The position numbers and the translations under genes were made by a program. The notes below the pieces were generated by a model, which worked only from the letters and a program-made list of their open reading frames with translations, had not been told where the DNA came from and made no database searches. A stretch of DNA of 64,000 bases from Cyclobacteriaceae bacterium (lineage in GTDB: Bacteria; Bacteroidota; Bacteroidia; Cytophagales; Cyclobacteriaceae). The stretch lies in NCBI GenBank assembly GCA_025808415.1, contig CP075525.1, positions 2,713,501 to 2,777,500 of the forward strand, in the 5' to 3' direction. How positions within the stretch are numbered: the stretch's first letter is position 1; every line of letters starts with the position of its first letter. Of this stretch, positions 47,601 through 54,012 are shown in pieces.

Positions 47601-49424
47601 GGTAAAGTTACCCGTTATAGCATCGGTAATTGTTACTGGGGCGGGTGCGCTAGGCAAACTGTATACAAATGTTCCACCCGGGCAAAGGTTTACCGGACCC
47701 GTGATAACGGGTGGTTGCGCTATATCAGGCCTTCGGGTTATGGTAACTTCAGTCGGGTCACTAACACATCCGTTTGCTGCAGTAGCCGTTACAAAGAAGT
47801 GCCTTCTTTCACCAATAGGTGCCTGGGCATTTGAAGGGGTAAACGTGTTGGCTGTTGCCAGCACGCCTGTATTTGCCAAAGCATTAGCCAATGTTGCATA
47901 CCATCGGTGGGTAAGTGTACCGGGTGCAGTAACGCTGATCGTACGGCTTTGGGCAGAGCATATATCCACATTAGGTACGACCGGGGGATTAGGTTTAGTA
48001 ATGATTGTTATGGTATAATTACGCAAAACCGGTACCGCATTGGCGAAGTAATTATTGACGTTAGGGAAATCTGCCTGTGGTTGGAAACTCGCTGAACCCC
48101 GAAAATTGAAAACGTTATTCGGTGCAGTTTGAATTGGGTTTAATCCGCCATCAAATGTATTTCTATCAAAAGGATTACAAACATTCCATGTGCGCATGGT
48201 AACGGTCATTACCTGGCCGGCAACTGCAGTTGTGGGCATTTGGATGTTGTCGGTAATATGAACTGGATTAAGCGTTGGCGCGGCCTGGTAAATGACTCGT
48301 CCGTAAACAGGAAGTTGTGCAGCGCTGTATGAAACACCGTTGATAATTATGCTACCGCCTACGCCACCAGGAGCCGTGATCGTATTGGCTGTACCATAAA
48401 CAAATTGAACCCAACGGGCCTGATTATTGGGTTGCGGATTCTCAAGTGGTGGTGTACAATTAAAATCAGTATTATCCCGTAAACGGATAGGGTTAGTATC
48501 CCCTTGGCAAACATTTACATTTTCCCCTACCTCAACTCCCGTACTTGTGGGATCGTGGTTAATATCATGAAATCCCAATTGCGCATTATCTTCCCTGTCC
48601 CAAACTGTGAACGGTTGAGTTTGAAAACCGCTTGGCCCGCAACTGGTAACGGTACCTAACCCAGCACCGGAATAAGTTCCAATTCCCCAGGTAGCCCGCA
48701 TGGTATAGGTACAGCGTTCACCAGGTGTAGTTGATGCGGCACTGCCCCCGGCATAATTATAAACATGGTTTCGGGTAACACGCCAAAGTTGTTTGGACAT
48801 GTTTGTTTCGCTGGGGTTCTGCAAAGTTGGTACAAGCGTTTCGGTATTCCCATCAGCCCAGTCAATAATAACTCTGGGGGGAAAATCAGGAAACCTGTAA
48901 TTTATACCCCTATACTCCACCTGCCAATCCAACGAACGGGGGGAACACAAAGCGGTTTCATTTAGTATTAAGTTACCTGGTGTTGGCACCCCTACCCCAC
49001 TTGCATTGCTACAATTCGCATTGAATATCAAAACAGGGTTTGGTCCAACATCCTGAGCAGGCGAAGGCCCTGCGCAAGACCATGGCTGATATAATACCGG
49101 CACACCTAAATTACCTAAATTGTCTCTTGGTGTTATTCGCACTCCAATATGTCTTCCCTCATCCGCTGCAGCAGGTGTATAAGTTGCTCCTGTTGCAATG
49201 TTAACAGGGTTCGTGCCGCAGTTATCATCGTATCTTATCCACTGAATTATTGTACCTGACTGAGGATTTGTTCCTGAATAAGTATAGACTGCAGTAAGTA
49301 CGTGATTTCTTTTCATCACACCCGTCATACCCACCCCGCTGGCAACAGGCGGTACTTGTGCGAGTGATGCTGTAGATAGTAAAAGTGAGAGAGTAAAGAG
49401 TAGAAAATAGGCCTTCGCGGTCAT
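35601..49424 (-). CDS. Giant repeat-rich cell-surface protein (4607 aa) with type B C-terminal domain, SprB-like
   Basis: One uninterrupted frame of 4607 residues. Signal peptide to about 22 (LSTASLAQ); N-terminal region to ~550 with PKD/Ig modules; ~550-1090 further Ig-like units; ~1098-1268 a lectin-like jelly-roll segment (starting YYQTFTYPNGTG); ~1270-1890 divergent PKD-like units; ~1896-3215 fourteen closely related units of about 94 residues; ~3215-3850 seven divergent relatives; then PKD domains (YNWDFGIGSVP, LWNFGDTNDIV) and, from ~4490, the CTD (VRVPNAFTPDPSG, MQIFDRWGNLIFESR, VYVYKLVLRLVDG, GDVTLIR). It should be exported by the type IX system. Size, repeats and adjacent SprF-like gene make it comparable to the SprB adhesin. 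No catalytic domain is seen. Confidence 0.93.
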   Translation of the reverse strand: MTAKAYFLLFTLSLLLSTASLAQVPPVASGVGMTGVMKRNHVLTAVYTYSGTNPQSGTIIQWIRYDDNCGTNPVNIATGATYTPAAADEGRHIGVRITPRDNLGNLGVPVLYQPWSCAGPSPAQDVGPNPVLIFNANCSNASGVGVPTPGNLILNETALCSPRSLDWQVEYRGINYRFPDFPPRVIIDWADGNTETLVPTLQNPSETNMSKQLWRVTRNHVYNYAGGSAASTTPGERCTYTMRATWGIGTYSGAGLGTVTSCGPSGFQTQPFTVWDREDNAQLGFHDINHDPTSTGVEVGENVNVCQGDTNPIRLRDNTDFNCTPPLENPQPNNQARWVQFVYGTANTITAPGGVGGSIIINGVSYSAAQLPVYGRVIYQAAPTLNPVHITDNIQMPTTAVAGQVMTVTMRTWNVCNPFDRNTFDGGLNPIQTAPNNVFNFRGSASFQPQADFPNVNNYFANAVPVLRNYTITIITKPNPPVVPNVDICSAQSRTISVTAPGTLTHRWYATLANALANTGVLATANTFTPSNAQAPIGERRHFFVTATAANGCVSDPTEVTITRRPDIAQPPVITGPVNLCPGGTFVYSLPSAPAPVTITDAITGNFTINTEFQWTVPVAVGTISSGQGTESLTITAAGAVGSGNISVVRRYVSPPVTTVDGDRCPSPSRTLAVNVRARPTANITPNPANICEATALLLNGNPSLPAAAAGFTPTISAHTWGGSTGILDAVDIQQPTVLATAAPGAYPLNYVVTADYGSGVFCSSNPPATRTVNISANPTPASTGANQFLCQALLTSNPLGGSNPAPGTGTWTLITRPTGSSATNAGFSPNQNTANATFTGDINGQYILRWTVVNGSCTSSADITVDFGTDPGVQNAGANTAFCGLTGSLNATPPAIGNISWAQIAGPGTTTFTPAVPTIPNPALTVSAFGTYTYRMTVVSGACPPRTADVQITFNNPATATAMADFTVCLDQGALSPIALTGTIGGGATQGRWERVTGNGNIQSSGGVNGNTLAGPNINDFYVPVAADFAAGSFTVRLVALDPDGAGPCVAVNDPVVITKDLLPSAAIAGPNFSTCDANINLAATPVNNGGTGTWSIGSALYYQTFTYPNGTGLSGPNPHPVSFTHPTDGWTITAPNANTLLGNSAVTGDYMRVESGVMQAHDVNAELIWRSPSINITAQPNVRISIQLAETGPMSASEYIRAFYRINGGAEVLLGEIVGNSGVDGAFNTFTVSGLTGVSLEIVVRVLNVLDNQIHRFDNIFVSSAGASLPFIVDVNSPTTSVTGLPVGNTTFTWTATSALGVCSSSSAQVIVTRHALPDNNNPLPQLCEDTPGLGNATVTLAYLNSLNDAITGIPGSAGRTIQYFTDAARTIPFVGPSLVSTGTQIFTRVTRTDVAPGCTQNGLITFTINPSPVVVNQNPAFCEEVIGGNAINNVDLTAYNAAVAGGIVANRSVAWFLDAALTTPVPTPTDVDDVNNGETFFARVTNTITNCQNVGSVEFRINPRPGINPIVGGTNVCVGPTIVLYQIQTINPGATYSWNLPPDNPGFYVRFAGGGPGDFFVLLQFPGLTNAPAADVYNISVTEISANGCVGAPQPITITVESSPAANVILGPNPVCKQQTGVVYQTASLNPLSTYSWSVIAGDAAIVGAASGVGLNQVIVDFGTANSSTLRVQEVSPTGCSGAAATLVINANNRPVMTSLPTLSLCSGTAVQDGITLTASIPLSTFNWVVTSVTGLVSGTAVGNNGTGQINQTLTNVSGAVGSVTYRVTPTSPDGCAGPSQDVVVTVNPSPVIASGQTRTICSGQPVNKEIFLTPLSLPPGTVFNWPVPVMSDASVQGTTGNNVLAGAPGTFHITDVLVNTSLAPITATYTITPTSGAGCIGVPETIVVTINPEPVSTNSVAPVFCSGVGFSINPQANITNALPSSFTWTAVYPFGLTGGAANGVGNVSGTLTNLTTAQLSAVYTVTPTSAGGCAGATFTITVPVNPQPVGNNTVAPAICSNVAFNINPQASITNGVASTFTWTASYPAGLTGGAANGVGNVAATLVNLTNIQLSAVFTVTPTSTPQGCVGAPFTITVPVNPEPVGLSTVKAVVCSDSPFSFDPQAEITNGVASTFTWTASYPPGLTGGAGAGAGQIAQTLTNLTGGVLNAVFTVIPTSASSCAGTPFTITVPVDTEPVGADVTKAAQCSNVAFNFNPQDDITNGVLSTFTWTAAYGPGLSGGAGNGTGNITETLINLTAAPINAVYTVVPTAQGGGCVGNPPFIITVPVNPQPVAVNQTKAVVCSNVPFSFDPQTQITNSVTSTFSWTAVYPAGLTGGAGNGTGMVAETLVNLTSGQLSAVYTVTPTSVGGCLGATFTITVPINPQPVGAPVTKAAQCSNVAFNFNPQLDITNGVASNFSWTAVYAAGLTGGAGNGNGVILETLQNLTGGVLNAVYTVTPTSAAGCAGNPFVITVPVNPQPVGANSIKGIVCSDVAFNFNPQLDITNGVTATFAWTAVYGAGLTGGAGAGVGNVAETLTNLTGATLNATYTITPTSLNGCTGNTFTITVPIDSEPVGANSTKAAVCSGIPFSFDPQAEITNGTIATFTWTAAYPAGLTGGAANGTGLINQTLINQTSGQLSAVYTITPTTAGSCVGSNFTITVPINPEPVGSNAVRPAVCSDVAFNFNPQSDIINGVTSTFAWTTVYDAGLTGGSGAGTGLLSETLTNLTGGPLNAVYTITPTSINGCAGSTYTITVPVNPEPVGANALKAAVCSDVAFNFNPQLEITNGVTSTFTWIASYAPGITGGAGNGNGAVAETLVNVTSGQLSAVYTVTPTSTNGCAGTPFTITVPIEPKPVAINTVKAAVCSDVPFSFDPQDNVQNSITATYTWTAVYDPGLTGGVANGVGAVTGTLTNLTGGTLNAVFTVTPTSSVTNCVGPNFTITVPVRSEPVGANATKAAVCSDVAFNFNPQLDITNGIVSTFTWTAVYDPGLLNGSGAGAGPISETLNNITGGVLNAVYTVTPTSNNGCVGSPFIITIPVSSEPLGANATKAPVCSNTAFSFNPQLDITNGIISTFTWTANYDFGLTGGAANGTGNVTGTLQNLTGSVLNAVFTVTPSSGSSCVGSTFTITVPINPQPVGANVTRPAVCSDVPFSLNPQDNITNLVPSTFTWTATYAPGITGGSGAGVGPLAETLHNETGGPLNAIYTVTPTSADGCVGNPFIITLPVNAEPVMNPNLDATVCSDAITNIVLSTNGLSIPAAAFNITNITVAPGLTPAAGNAIVQNGVNANAIRNDRYNNVTAGSLVVSYTIVPVSPQGCVGDPEVINVTIDPEPVIDPALSPLPACSDVTTGVLLGVAPGSVAAASYNITQINWDLGLQPGPGNASIGAGQTATAIQNDFFTNTTNSPLQARYRVIPVSAAGCAGDEGLVIFTVNPAPAMATNLNTTVCSNEASNIILGTSPTSALAVSYDIMSIVVDAGLTPVTFNPAAPRNTTDINEIRNDVFANNTNGVLTVTYNLVPITAAGCRGPILPIVLRVEPAPLATPINNTADICSNTLTNIVLNSPTVPSAGIITFNYQATGSSGLISGFFPIQSNLPQGHVIADNLVNNDDTPQTVTYRITPVANGAKNGNGCTGNFVDVVVNVEPKPKVIVTPTQVTVCEGIPTGFSLTSSTVPSIGSVEFELVNVVATGGVTGFSPVGSIFTSGSMLNDILDNPTPVTQTVTYTIRPQTPAVGCVGDNVQLVVTVNPRPVVTPSSVFERICSGSNINISFTYDVANTIGLWTRVADANVIGSSPGAGSLLFQTLFNNSNTPGNVAYTVTPTSPAGCQGTPVVINVTVDPIPSVTGLPPSITICDDNSINVPLNSPVAGTVFNWTATPSSVNITGFTSPNTGNVINETLSNADFFPGTILYQVTPTGPAPTTCVGNPATMVVTVAPTVGGRWLTSDLALCVGQTQFLVLQLDGQPPFTATYTATDANGTTSFPLTGLGNIRVIPVSPSLTTTYTLTAVNDINGCPFVPVGESLTVTVGQTDATFSIVGPTTGCSPYTATFQYNQVAGVTYTWRWFDGTEDVFTAAVTQPNATITHTFINPSPTGTINYKVTLQTTLDPPLDICQDVHFETVSVFPEIFVNIFPDRNEICSGETINFFNSSIGAATHRWFYRVQGNIGQEIDVRPTQQVSYTFTNNSTQNPIIYEVVYVANNGNCPSPELIIPITVYRAVTAGFNEGVIPPFTGGSSLVTFTNTSVPVDPVDFAYNWDFGIGSVPTTQSGVGPFTVNYTSPGLRDVRITAINLAAQANGLDCSSTFSKSINIILPPLVAAFDYTPDAACFPASIEITVNNATGDIYEWQVIDQNGRVTAVSTAPLPIFFIANPGEYTIFLRTTNSITGQVAFADNSGTGPNAMPGKVPVPIYPKPQAAFQARPTTLFVPDTELVTFNFSQPSNVPSDEVSFLWNFGDTNDIVKRLLGESDPTYFYPVEGRYTITMVMQEIRGNVTCTDTARAEIIAREGGQVRVPNAFTPDPSGPNGGISGPGGVNDVFLPYVRGININEPNSFNMQIFDRWGNLIFESRNTPGQPLRGWDGYDRNGNLLPAGVYVYKLVLRLVDGQRTTQIGDVTLIR
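39781..43739 (-). repeat. Array of 14 in-frame ~283-bp tandem units in the giant surface protein
   Basis: Each unit follows the pattern P-x-P-V-(G/A)-x-N, then (V/A)CS-x-x-(A/P)F-x-(F/I)-(N/D)PQ, ITN, TFTW, (L/I)TGG-(A/S), NLT, AVYTVTPTS, a second Cys (GC-x-G) and FTITVPVN. The two Cys are kept in all 14 units. Average spacing is about 283 bases (94 residues). At the DNA level units differ throughout by synonymous changes, so they are not recent copies. Confidence 0.9.
45620..46130 (-). other. Segment encoding a lectin-like jelly-roll module inside the giant surface protein
   Basis: Residues about 1098-1268 differ from the surrounding Ig units: TFTYPNGTGLSGPNPH, later DYMRVESGVMQAHDVNAELI, SINITAQPNVRISIQLAE, SEYIRAFYRINGGAEVLLG and RFDNIFVSS. 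This order of strands is that of beta-sandwich domains which bind glycans or act as structural caps in Bacteroidota surface proteins. Confidence 0.55.
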
Positions 49425-49592
49425 CTCAATAGGTTTCTAAATTCTGTCAAAATAACAATACTATTCCGTTCAGCCAAACGTGTAGACAGTAGAGGTAATT
49501 CAGGAATTACATACACTACGACAAAGGTTTGTAACCTCCGGCTATCGGTGATAAAGAAGTAACCTTACCATAGTTTATTAACCCTAAAACCC

Positions 49593-49600
49593 TACCTTTG
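49593..49600 (+). promoter_or_regulatory. Candidate -7 promoter element of pyrG (TACCTTTG)
   Basis: Exact TAnnTTTG match, followed by a purine/pyrimidine start at CACC, 19 bases before the pyrG ATG. The -33 region holds TTT rather than TTG. Confidence 0.5.
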
Positions 49601-49619
49601 CACCCCGTAACAACCATCC

Positions 49620-51242
49620 ATGTCGGCAGCTAAATACATTTTCGTTACGGGAGGGGTGACCTCATCCCTGGGAAAAGGCATCATTTCAGCCTCTTTGGGC
49701 ATGCTCCTGCAAGCCCGGGGTTTTAAGGTAACCATCCAGAAATTTGATCCTTATATAAATATAGACCCTGGAACGCTCAATCCTTATGAGCACGGTGAGT
49801 GCTATGTGACTAACGATGGTGCCGAGACCGACCTGGACCTGGGGCATTATGAACGTTTTTTGAATGTGCCTACTTCACAGGCCAACAACATCACCACGGG
49901 ACGCATCTATAATAATGTCATCACCAAGGAGCGGCAAGGGGAATACCTTGGAAAAACTGTTCAGGTAATTCCACACATCACTGATGAAATAAAACGTAAT
50001 ATCTATTTATTGGGTGAGAGCGGTGAATACGATTTTATCATCACCGAAATTGGTGGATCGGTGGGTGATATTGAATCACTGCCTTTTATAGAAGCTGTCC
50101 GTCAGGTGAAGTGGGACCTGGGCGCCAATAATGCACTCGTCATCCACCTTACGCTTATCCCCTATCTGAAAGCTGCCAAAGAACTTAAGACAAAGCCCAC
50201 ACAACACTCGGTAAAAGAACTGCTCTCCTATGGGGTGCAACCAGATATATTGGTATGCCGCACCGAGATGCACTTACCCCAGGACATTCGTAAAAAGCTG
50301 GCCTTGTTCTGTAATGTGCATCTTAATTCAGTAATCGAGGCTATCGATGCAGATACGATTTATGACGTACCCATACTGATGCGTAAGGAAAAACTCGATG
50401 AGCGGGTACTGGCCAAACTAAAACTGCAAAGTAAAGCCGAACCCGATCTTGAACATTGGAAGGATTTCCTGGGCAAACTCAAAAATCCCATCGAAGAAGT
50501 AACCATTGGCCTGGTGGGTAAATATGTGACGCTACCCGATGCTTATAAATCCATTGTAGAAGCGTTTGTACATGCCGGTGCCCGGAACGATTGCCGCGTA
50601 AACCTGAAGTGGATATCCTCCGAAGAAATAAACACCGAAACTGTGCCCACTTTGTTTAAAGGATTAGATGGAATTTTAGTTGCCCCTGGTTTTGGTGAGC
50701 GGGGCATGGAGGGAAAGATTGAAGCCATTCGTTACATCCGTGAAAACAAAATTCCGTTTTTTGGCATTTGTCTGGGTATGCAATGTGCCGTGATTGAATT
50801 CGCCCGGCATGTCGTTGGTTTGAACGATGCGAGTTCAACCGAACTCAATCCCAAAACCAAGCACCCGGTTATTGACCTGATGGAGGCCCAGAAAAAAATT
50901 ACCGCCAAAGGTGGCACCATGCGATTGGGAGCCTATACCTGTAAACTGAAAAAAGGAAGTAAGGCTGCGCAAGCTTATGGTGAAACAACCATTCAAGAAC
51001 GCCACCGACACCGGTATGAATTTAATAACGCTTACCTTGAACGAGTTGAGGAGGCGGGACTTAAAGCTGTTGGTATTAATCCTGACTCAAACCTGGTGGA
51101 AGTTGTTGAACTGAAAGATCATCCCTGGTTTATAGGTGTGCAGTATCACCCTGAATTACGAAGCACCGTTATGAACCCTCATCCGCTTTTTGTTGGATTT
51201 GTAGAAGCTTCGGTGAAGTATAAGAAATCGTTAACTGCTTAA
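49620..51242 (+). CDS. pyrG: CTP synthase
   Basis: Makes CTP from UTP with ammonia from glutamine and ATP. 540 residues, full length. The synthase domain begins [14 protein letters not shown] and has the [18 protein letters not shown] segment; the amidotransferase domain has its Cys near residue 384 in GICLGMQCA and the His-Glu pair in YHPELRSTV. The HRHRYEFNN loop of the interface is present. It is followed 21 bases later by yidC and is likely co-transcribed. Confidence 0.98.
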   Translation: MSAAKYIFVTGGVTSSLGKGIISASLGMLLQARGFKVTIQKFDPYINIDPGTLNPYEHGECYVTNDGAETDLDLGHYERFLNVPTSQANNITTGRIYNNVITKERQGEYLGKTVQVIPHITDEIKRNIYLLGESGEYDFIITEIGGSVGDIESLPFIEAVRQVKWDLGANNALVIHLTLIPYLKAAKELKTKPTQHSVKELLSYGVQPDILVCRTEMHLPQDIRKKLALFCNVHLNSVIEAIDADTIYDVPILMRKEKLDERVLAKLKLQSKAEPDLEHWKDFLGKLKNPIEEVTIGLVGKYVTLPDAYKSIVEAFVHAGARNDCRVNLKWISSEEINTETVPTLFKGLDGILVAPGFGERGMEGKIEAIRYIRENKIPFFGICLGMQCAVIEFARHVVGLNDASSTELNPKTKHPVIDLMEAQKKITAKGGTMRLGAYTCKLKKGSKAAQAYGETTIQERHRHRYEFNNAYLERVEEAGLKAVGINPDSNLVEVVELKDHPWFIGVQYHPELRSTVMNPHPLFVGFVEASVKYKKSLTA

Positions 51243-51263
51243 TTACTTTTTTAATCGTTTACA

Positions 51264-53078
51264 ATGGATAGAAATTCCGCCATAGGCCTCACATTAATTG
51301 CCGCATTGTTACTGGCCTACTTCACCTGGTTTGCTCCCAAGCCAGAAGATTTGCCTCAGCCTGCTAACCAACCGTTAACTGATCAATCTTTACCGAGTCT
51401 TGATTCTACCGCAACGCCATCTTCACCTGATAGTACTGTAGTTGCTTCTATGGGTGAACTCGCAACTTCTCTCACCGGTCAGGAAGAATTAAAACACCTG
51501 GAGACCAACGACTTGAAAATCACCTTCTCCACGAAAGGCGGAACAATCAGGGGCCTGGAGTTGAAAAACTATAAGACGTATCATGGGAAACCTTTGGTAT
51601 TGGTCGATCCTTCCTCCAATACCTTTAAGTTACTTACGCAATACAACGGTAAAGCAATTGATTTGCATGGCCTGTACTATTCGGTAAGTGAAACTAAAAA
51701 AGCCGATACCACCTTTTTGACATTCACACCTAATTTATCCGAAGGAGCATTCTGGAAGCTTATCTATTCCATTCCTGAAAATGGATTTAAAATAGGTTTC
51801 TCCATCAAGTCATCCGGATCATCCACACAGTTTTCTGACGAGTTGGAGCTGAACTGGAATGCTATTCTTCGTCCACTTGAAAAAGATATTAATGACAGCC
51901 GAAATAACACCACCATCACCTACTATCAAAATGGTTCCTTCGATGAACTCAGTCAGCGGTCTACAGATACGGAGCGGGAGGTACTTTCAGGAAATCTGAA
52001 CTGGGTTTCTATCAAACAAAAATTTTTCCTGACGTCCATCATTTCTGAAAAAGGATTTCAAGGCGGAGAAATTGAAACGTCCGTCAATACTTCCGACCCT
52101 ACGGTGGTCAAGCGTGCCACTGTAAAAATTAAGATTCCAACAAAAGAAGTTACGGAAGGCAACGCCAACTACGCCCTCTATTTTGGACCCAACGATTACA
52201 AAGAGCTGGGAAAGGTAACAGAAAGTTTTGCGAAAAACGTTTACCTGGGATGGCCTCCGGTATACTGGATCAATAAGTTTGTGATCTTCCCAGTGTTCTA
52301 TTTCCTCACCAACACCATTGGTAATTTTGGATTGATCATTATCATTTTGGTTATCATTCTTCGAATAATACTATTGCCACTCTCCTACCGCTCTTATTTA
52401 AGTATGGCGAAGATGAAGGTGTTGAAACCTGAGCTTGACGAAATCAAGGAGAAGTTTGGTGAAGACATGACCAAGGTGCAGCAGGAGCAAATGAAGCTCT
52501 ATCAGCAAGCAGGAGTTAATCCGTTAAGCGGATGTATTCCGTTGGTCTTGCAGATGCCAATCCTGTTTGCGATGTTTTATTTGTTCCCGAACAGTATTGA
52601 ACTGCGCCAGCAATCATTCTTGTGGGCCGAGGATCTTTCCACGTATGACTCCATACTAAACTTGCCGTTTACCATTCCATTTTATGGCGACCATGTGAGC
52701 TTGTTTACCTTGCTAATGACCGTTTCTACGCTGGTGTATACCTGGCAGAACAATCAAATCTCATCGGTGCAAGGCCCCATGAAGTCCATGTCGTACATGA
52801 TGCCCATTATCTTTTTGTTTGTACTTAATTCGTTCCCAGCGGGTTTAAGCTTTTACTACTTTATAACCAACCTGGTAACCTTCGGACAACAAGCGATTAT
52901 TAAACGCTTTGTGAACGAGGATAAAATCAAAGAAGTGATGGAGAACCATCGCAAGATGATGGCCTCCGGTACCGTTAAGAAATCGCGCTTCATGAGTAAA
53001 CTTGAAGAAGCCATGAAAGCCAGTGAAGAAGCCCGCAAGCAATCGGAGGAAGCCCGGAAAAAGAAGAAAAAGAATTAG
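51264..53078 (+). CDS. yidC: Membrane protein insertase YidC
   Basis: Inserts and folds proteins in the inner membrane, alone or with SecYEG. 604 residues: N-terminal transmembrane anchor (IGLTLIAALLLAYFTWF), a Ser/Pro-rich linker, a large periplasmic domain (about 75-350) and the conserved five-helix insertase core starting near YFLTNTIGNFGLIIII and including PLSYRSYLSMAKMK, the coiled cytoplasmic loop (KVQQEQMKLYQQAG) and LPFTIPFYG. The C-terminus is Lys/Glu-rich, as is usual for Gram-negative YidC that binds ribosomes. Confidence 0.97.
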   Translation: MDRNSAIGLTLIAALLLAYFTWFAPKPEDLPQPANQPLTDQSLPSLDSTATPSSPDSTVVASMGELATSLTGQEELKHLETNDLKITFSTKGGTIRGLELKNYKTYHGKPLVLVDPSSNTFKLLTQYNGKAIDLHGLYYSVSETKKADTTFLTFTPNLSEGAFWKLIYSIPENGFKIGFSIKSSGSSTQFSDELELNWNAILRPLEKDINDSRNNTTITYYQNGSFDELSQRSTDTEREVLSGNLNWVSIKQKFFLTSIISEKGFQGGEIETSVNTSDPTVVKRATVKIKIPTKEVTEGNANYALYFGPNDYKELGKVTESFAKNVYLGWPPVYWINKFVIFPVFYFLTNTIGNFGLIIIILVIILRIILLPLSYRSYLSMAKMKVLKPELDEIKEKFGEDMTKVQQEQMKLYQQAGVNPLSGCIPLVLQMPILFAMFYLFPNSIELRQQSFLWAEDLSTYDSILNLPFTIPFYGDHVSLFTLLMTVSTLVYTWQNNQISSVQGPMKSMSYMMPIIFLFVLNSFPAGLSFYYFITNLVTFGQQAIIKRFVNEDKIKEVMENHRKMMASGTVKKSRFMSKLEEAMKASEEARKQSEEARKKKKKN

Positions 53079-53166
53079 GCAGCTTTCAAAACTAATCAAC
53101 ATTTGGGTGTGAATGGAATGTGGACAAATACGTTCCACAGGGTTCCACGCGCCTAATCCATTCATC

Positions 53167-53174
53167 TATATTTG
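53167..53174 (+). promoter_or_regulatory. Candidate -7 promoter element upstream of parA (TATATTTG)
   Basis: Exact TAnnTTTG match 72 bases before the parA ATG. The expected start point falls inside the following hairpin (53176-53201). Confidence 0.5.
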
Positions 53175-53175
53175 C

Positions 53176-53210
53176 AGTCCTGACGCCAACCCGTCAGGAC
53201 TTATTTTTTT
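53176..53210 (+). terminator. Intrinsic terminator between yidC and parA
   Basis: AGTCCTGACG (53176-53185) and CGTCAGGACT (53192-53201) form a perfect 10-bp stem with a 6-base loop, followed by TATTTTTTTT. It should end yidC transcription, but it also lies downstream of the candidate parA promoter. Confidence 0.85.
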
Positions 53211-53238
53211 TAGCGATTAACATCTAGTGAACCAACGA

Positions 53239-54012
53239 ATGGGAAAGATCATAGCGATTGCGAATCAAAAAGGTGGCGTAGGTAAAACCACATCAGCCAT
53301 AAACCTGGCTGCCAGCTTAGCAGTTTTGGAAAAACGCACACTACTGGTTGATGCCGATCCGCAAGCCAACTCAACTTCAGGCCTGGGTATTAATCCCAAA
53401 GAAGTTGAGACTGGTTTGTACGAATGCATGATCGATGGCATTGATCCGCGAGAAGCCATTATCAAAAACGACCAGATCAAATTTCTTGACATCCTTCCCT
53501 CCCACATCGACCTGGTAGGTGCCGAAGTGGAAATGGTTAGCATTGAAAGCCGGGAAGAAAAAATGCGCAATGCCCTTGAAAAAGTAAAAGGCCAGTACGA
53601 TTACATTATCATCGATTGTTCACCCTCGCTGGGGCTCATTACCATTAACGCCCTTACCGCAGCCGATTCGGTGATAATACCGGTACAATGTGAGTACTTT
53701 GCGCTGGAAGGTTTAGGCAAATTGCTCAACACCATAAAAATTATACAAACCCGGCTTAACCCGAGGTTGGAGATTGAAGGCATCTTATTGACACTTTACG
53801 ATTCGCGAACCAGCCTGGGTAACCAGGTGGTGGAAGAAGTGCGTACACACTTCAGTAAAATGACCTTTCAGACTATCATTCCCCGCAATGTAAAACTTAG
53901 TGAATCACCAAGTTTTGGTTTGCCGGCCATTGTGCATGATGCCGAAAGCAAGGGTGCCATTAGCTACCTGAATTTGGCGCACGAAGTAATTGATAAAAAT
54001 TCTACGAAATGA
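53239..54012 (+). CDS. parA: Chromosome-partitioning ATPase ParA (Soj)
   Basis: Deviant Walker-type ATPase of 257 residues that moves chromosome origins with ParB. NQKGGVGKTTSAINLA is the deviant Walker A, VDADPQANSTSGLG the A' motif, IIDCSPSLGLITINAL the Walker B. The ATG at 53239 starts MGKIIAIANQKGG and is preferred to a GTG at 53227. Its stop overlaps parB by four bases. Confidence 0.96.
   Translation: MGKIIAIANQKGGVGKTTSAINLAASLAVLEKRTLLVDADPQANSTSGLGINPKEVETGLYECMIDGIDPREAIIKNDQIKFLDILPSHIDLVGAEVEMVSIESREEKMRNALEKVKGQYDYIIIDCSPSLGLITINALTAADSVIIPVQCEYFALEGLGKLLNTIKIIQTRLNPRLEIEGILLTLYDSRTSLGNQVVEEVRTHFSKMTFQTIIPRNVKLSESPSFGLPAIVHDAESKGAISYLNLAHEVIDKNSTK

Noticed and set aside
37107..48965. 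Many open frames on the plus strand opposite the giant surface protein
   Set aside because: They recur with the repeat period and have no family features; they are shadows of the coding strand's skewed composition.
53101..53152. Two GTTCCAC strings before parA that resemble half of a parS site
   Set aside because: They are direct, not inverted, and no full palindrome TGTTYCACGTGRAACA is present. A parS site is not supported.
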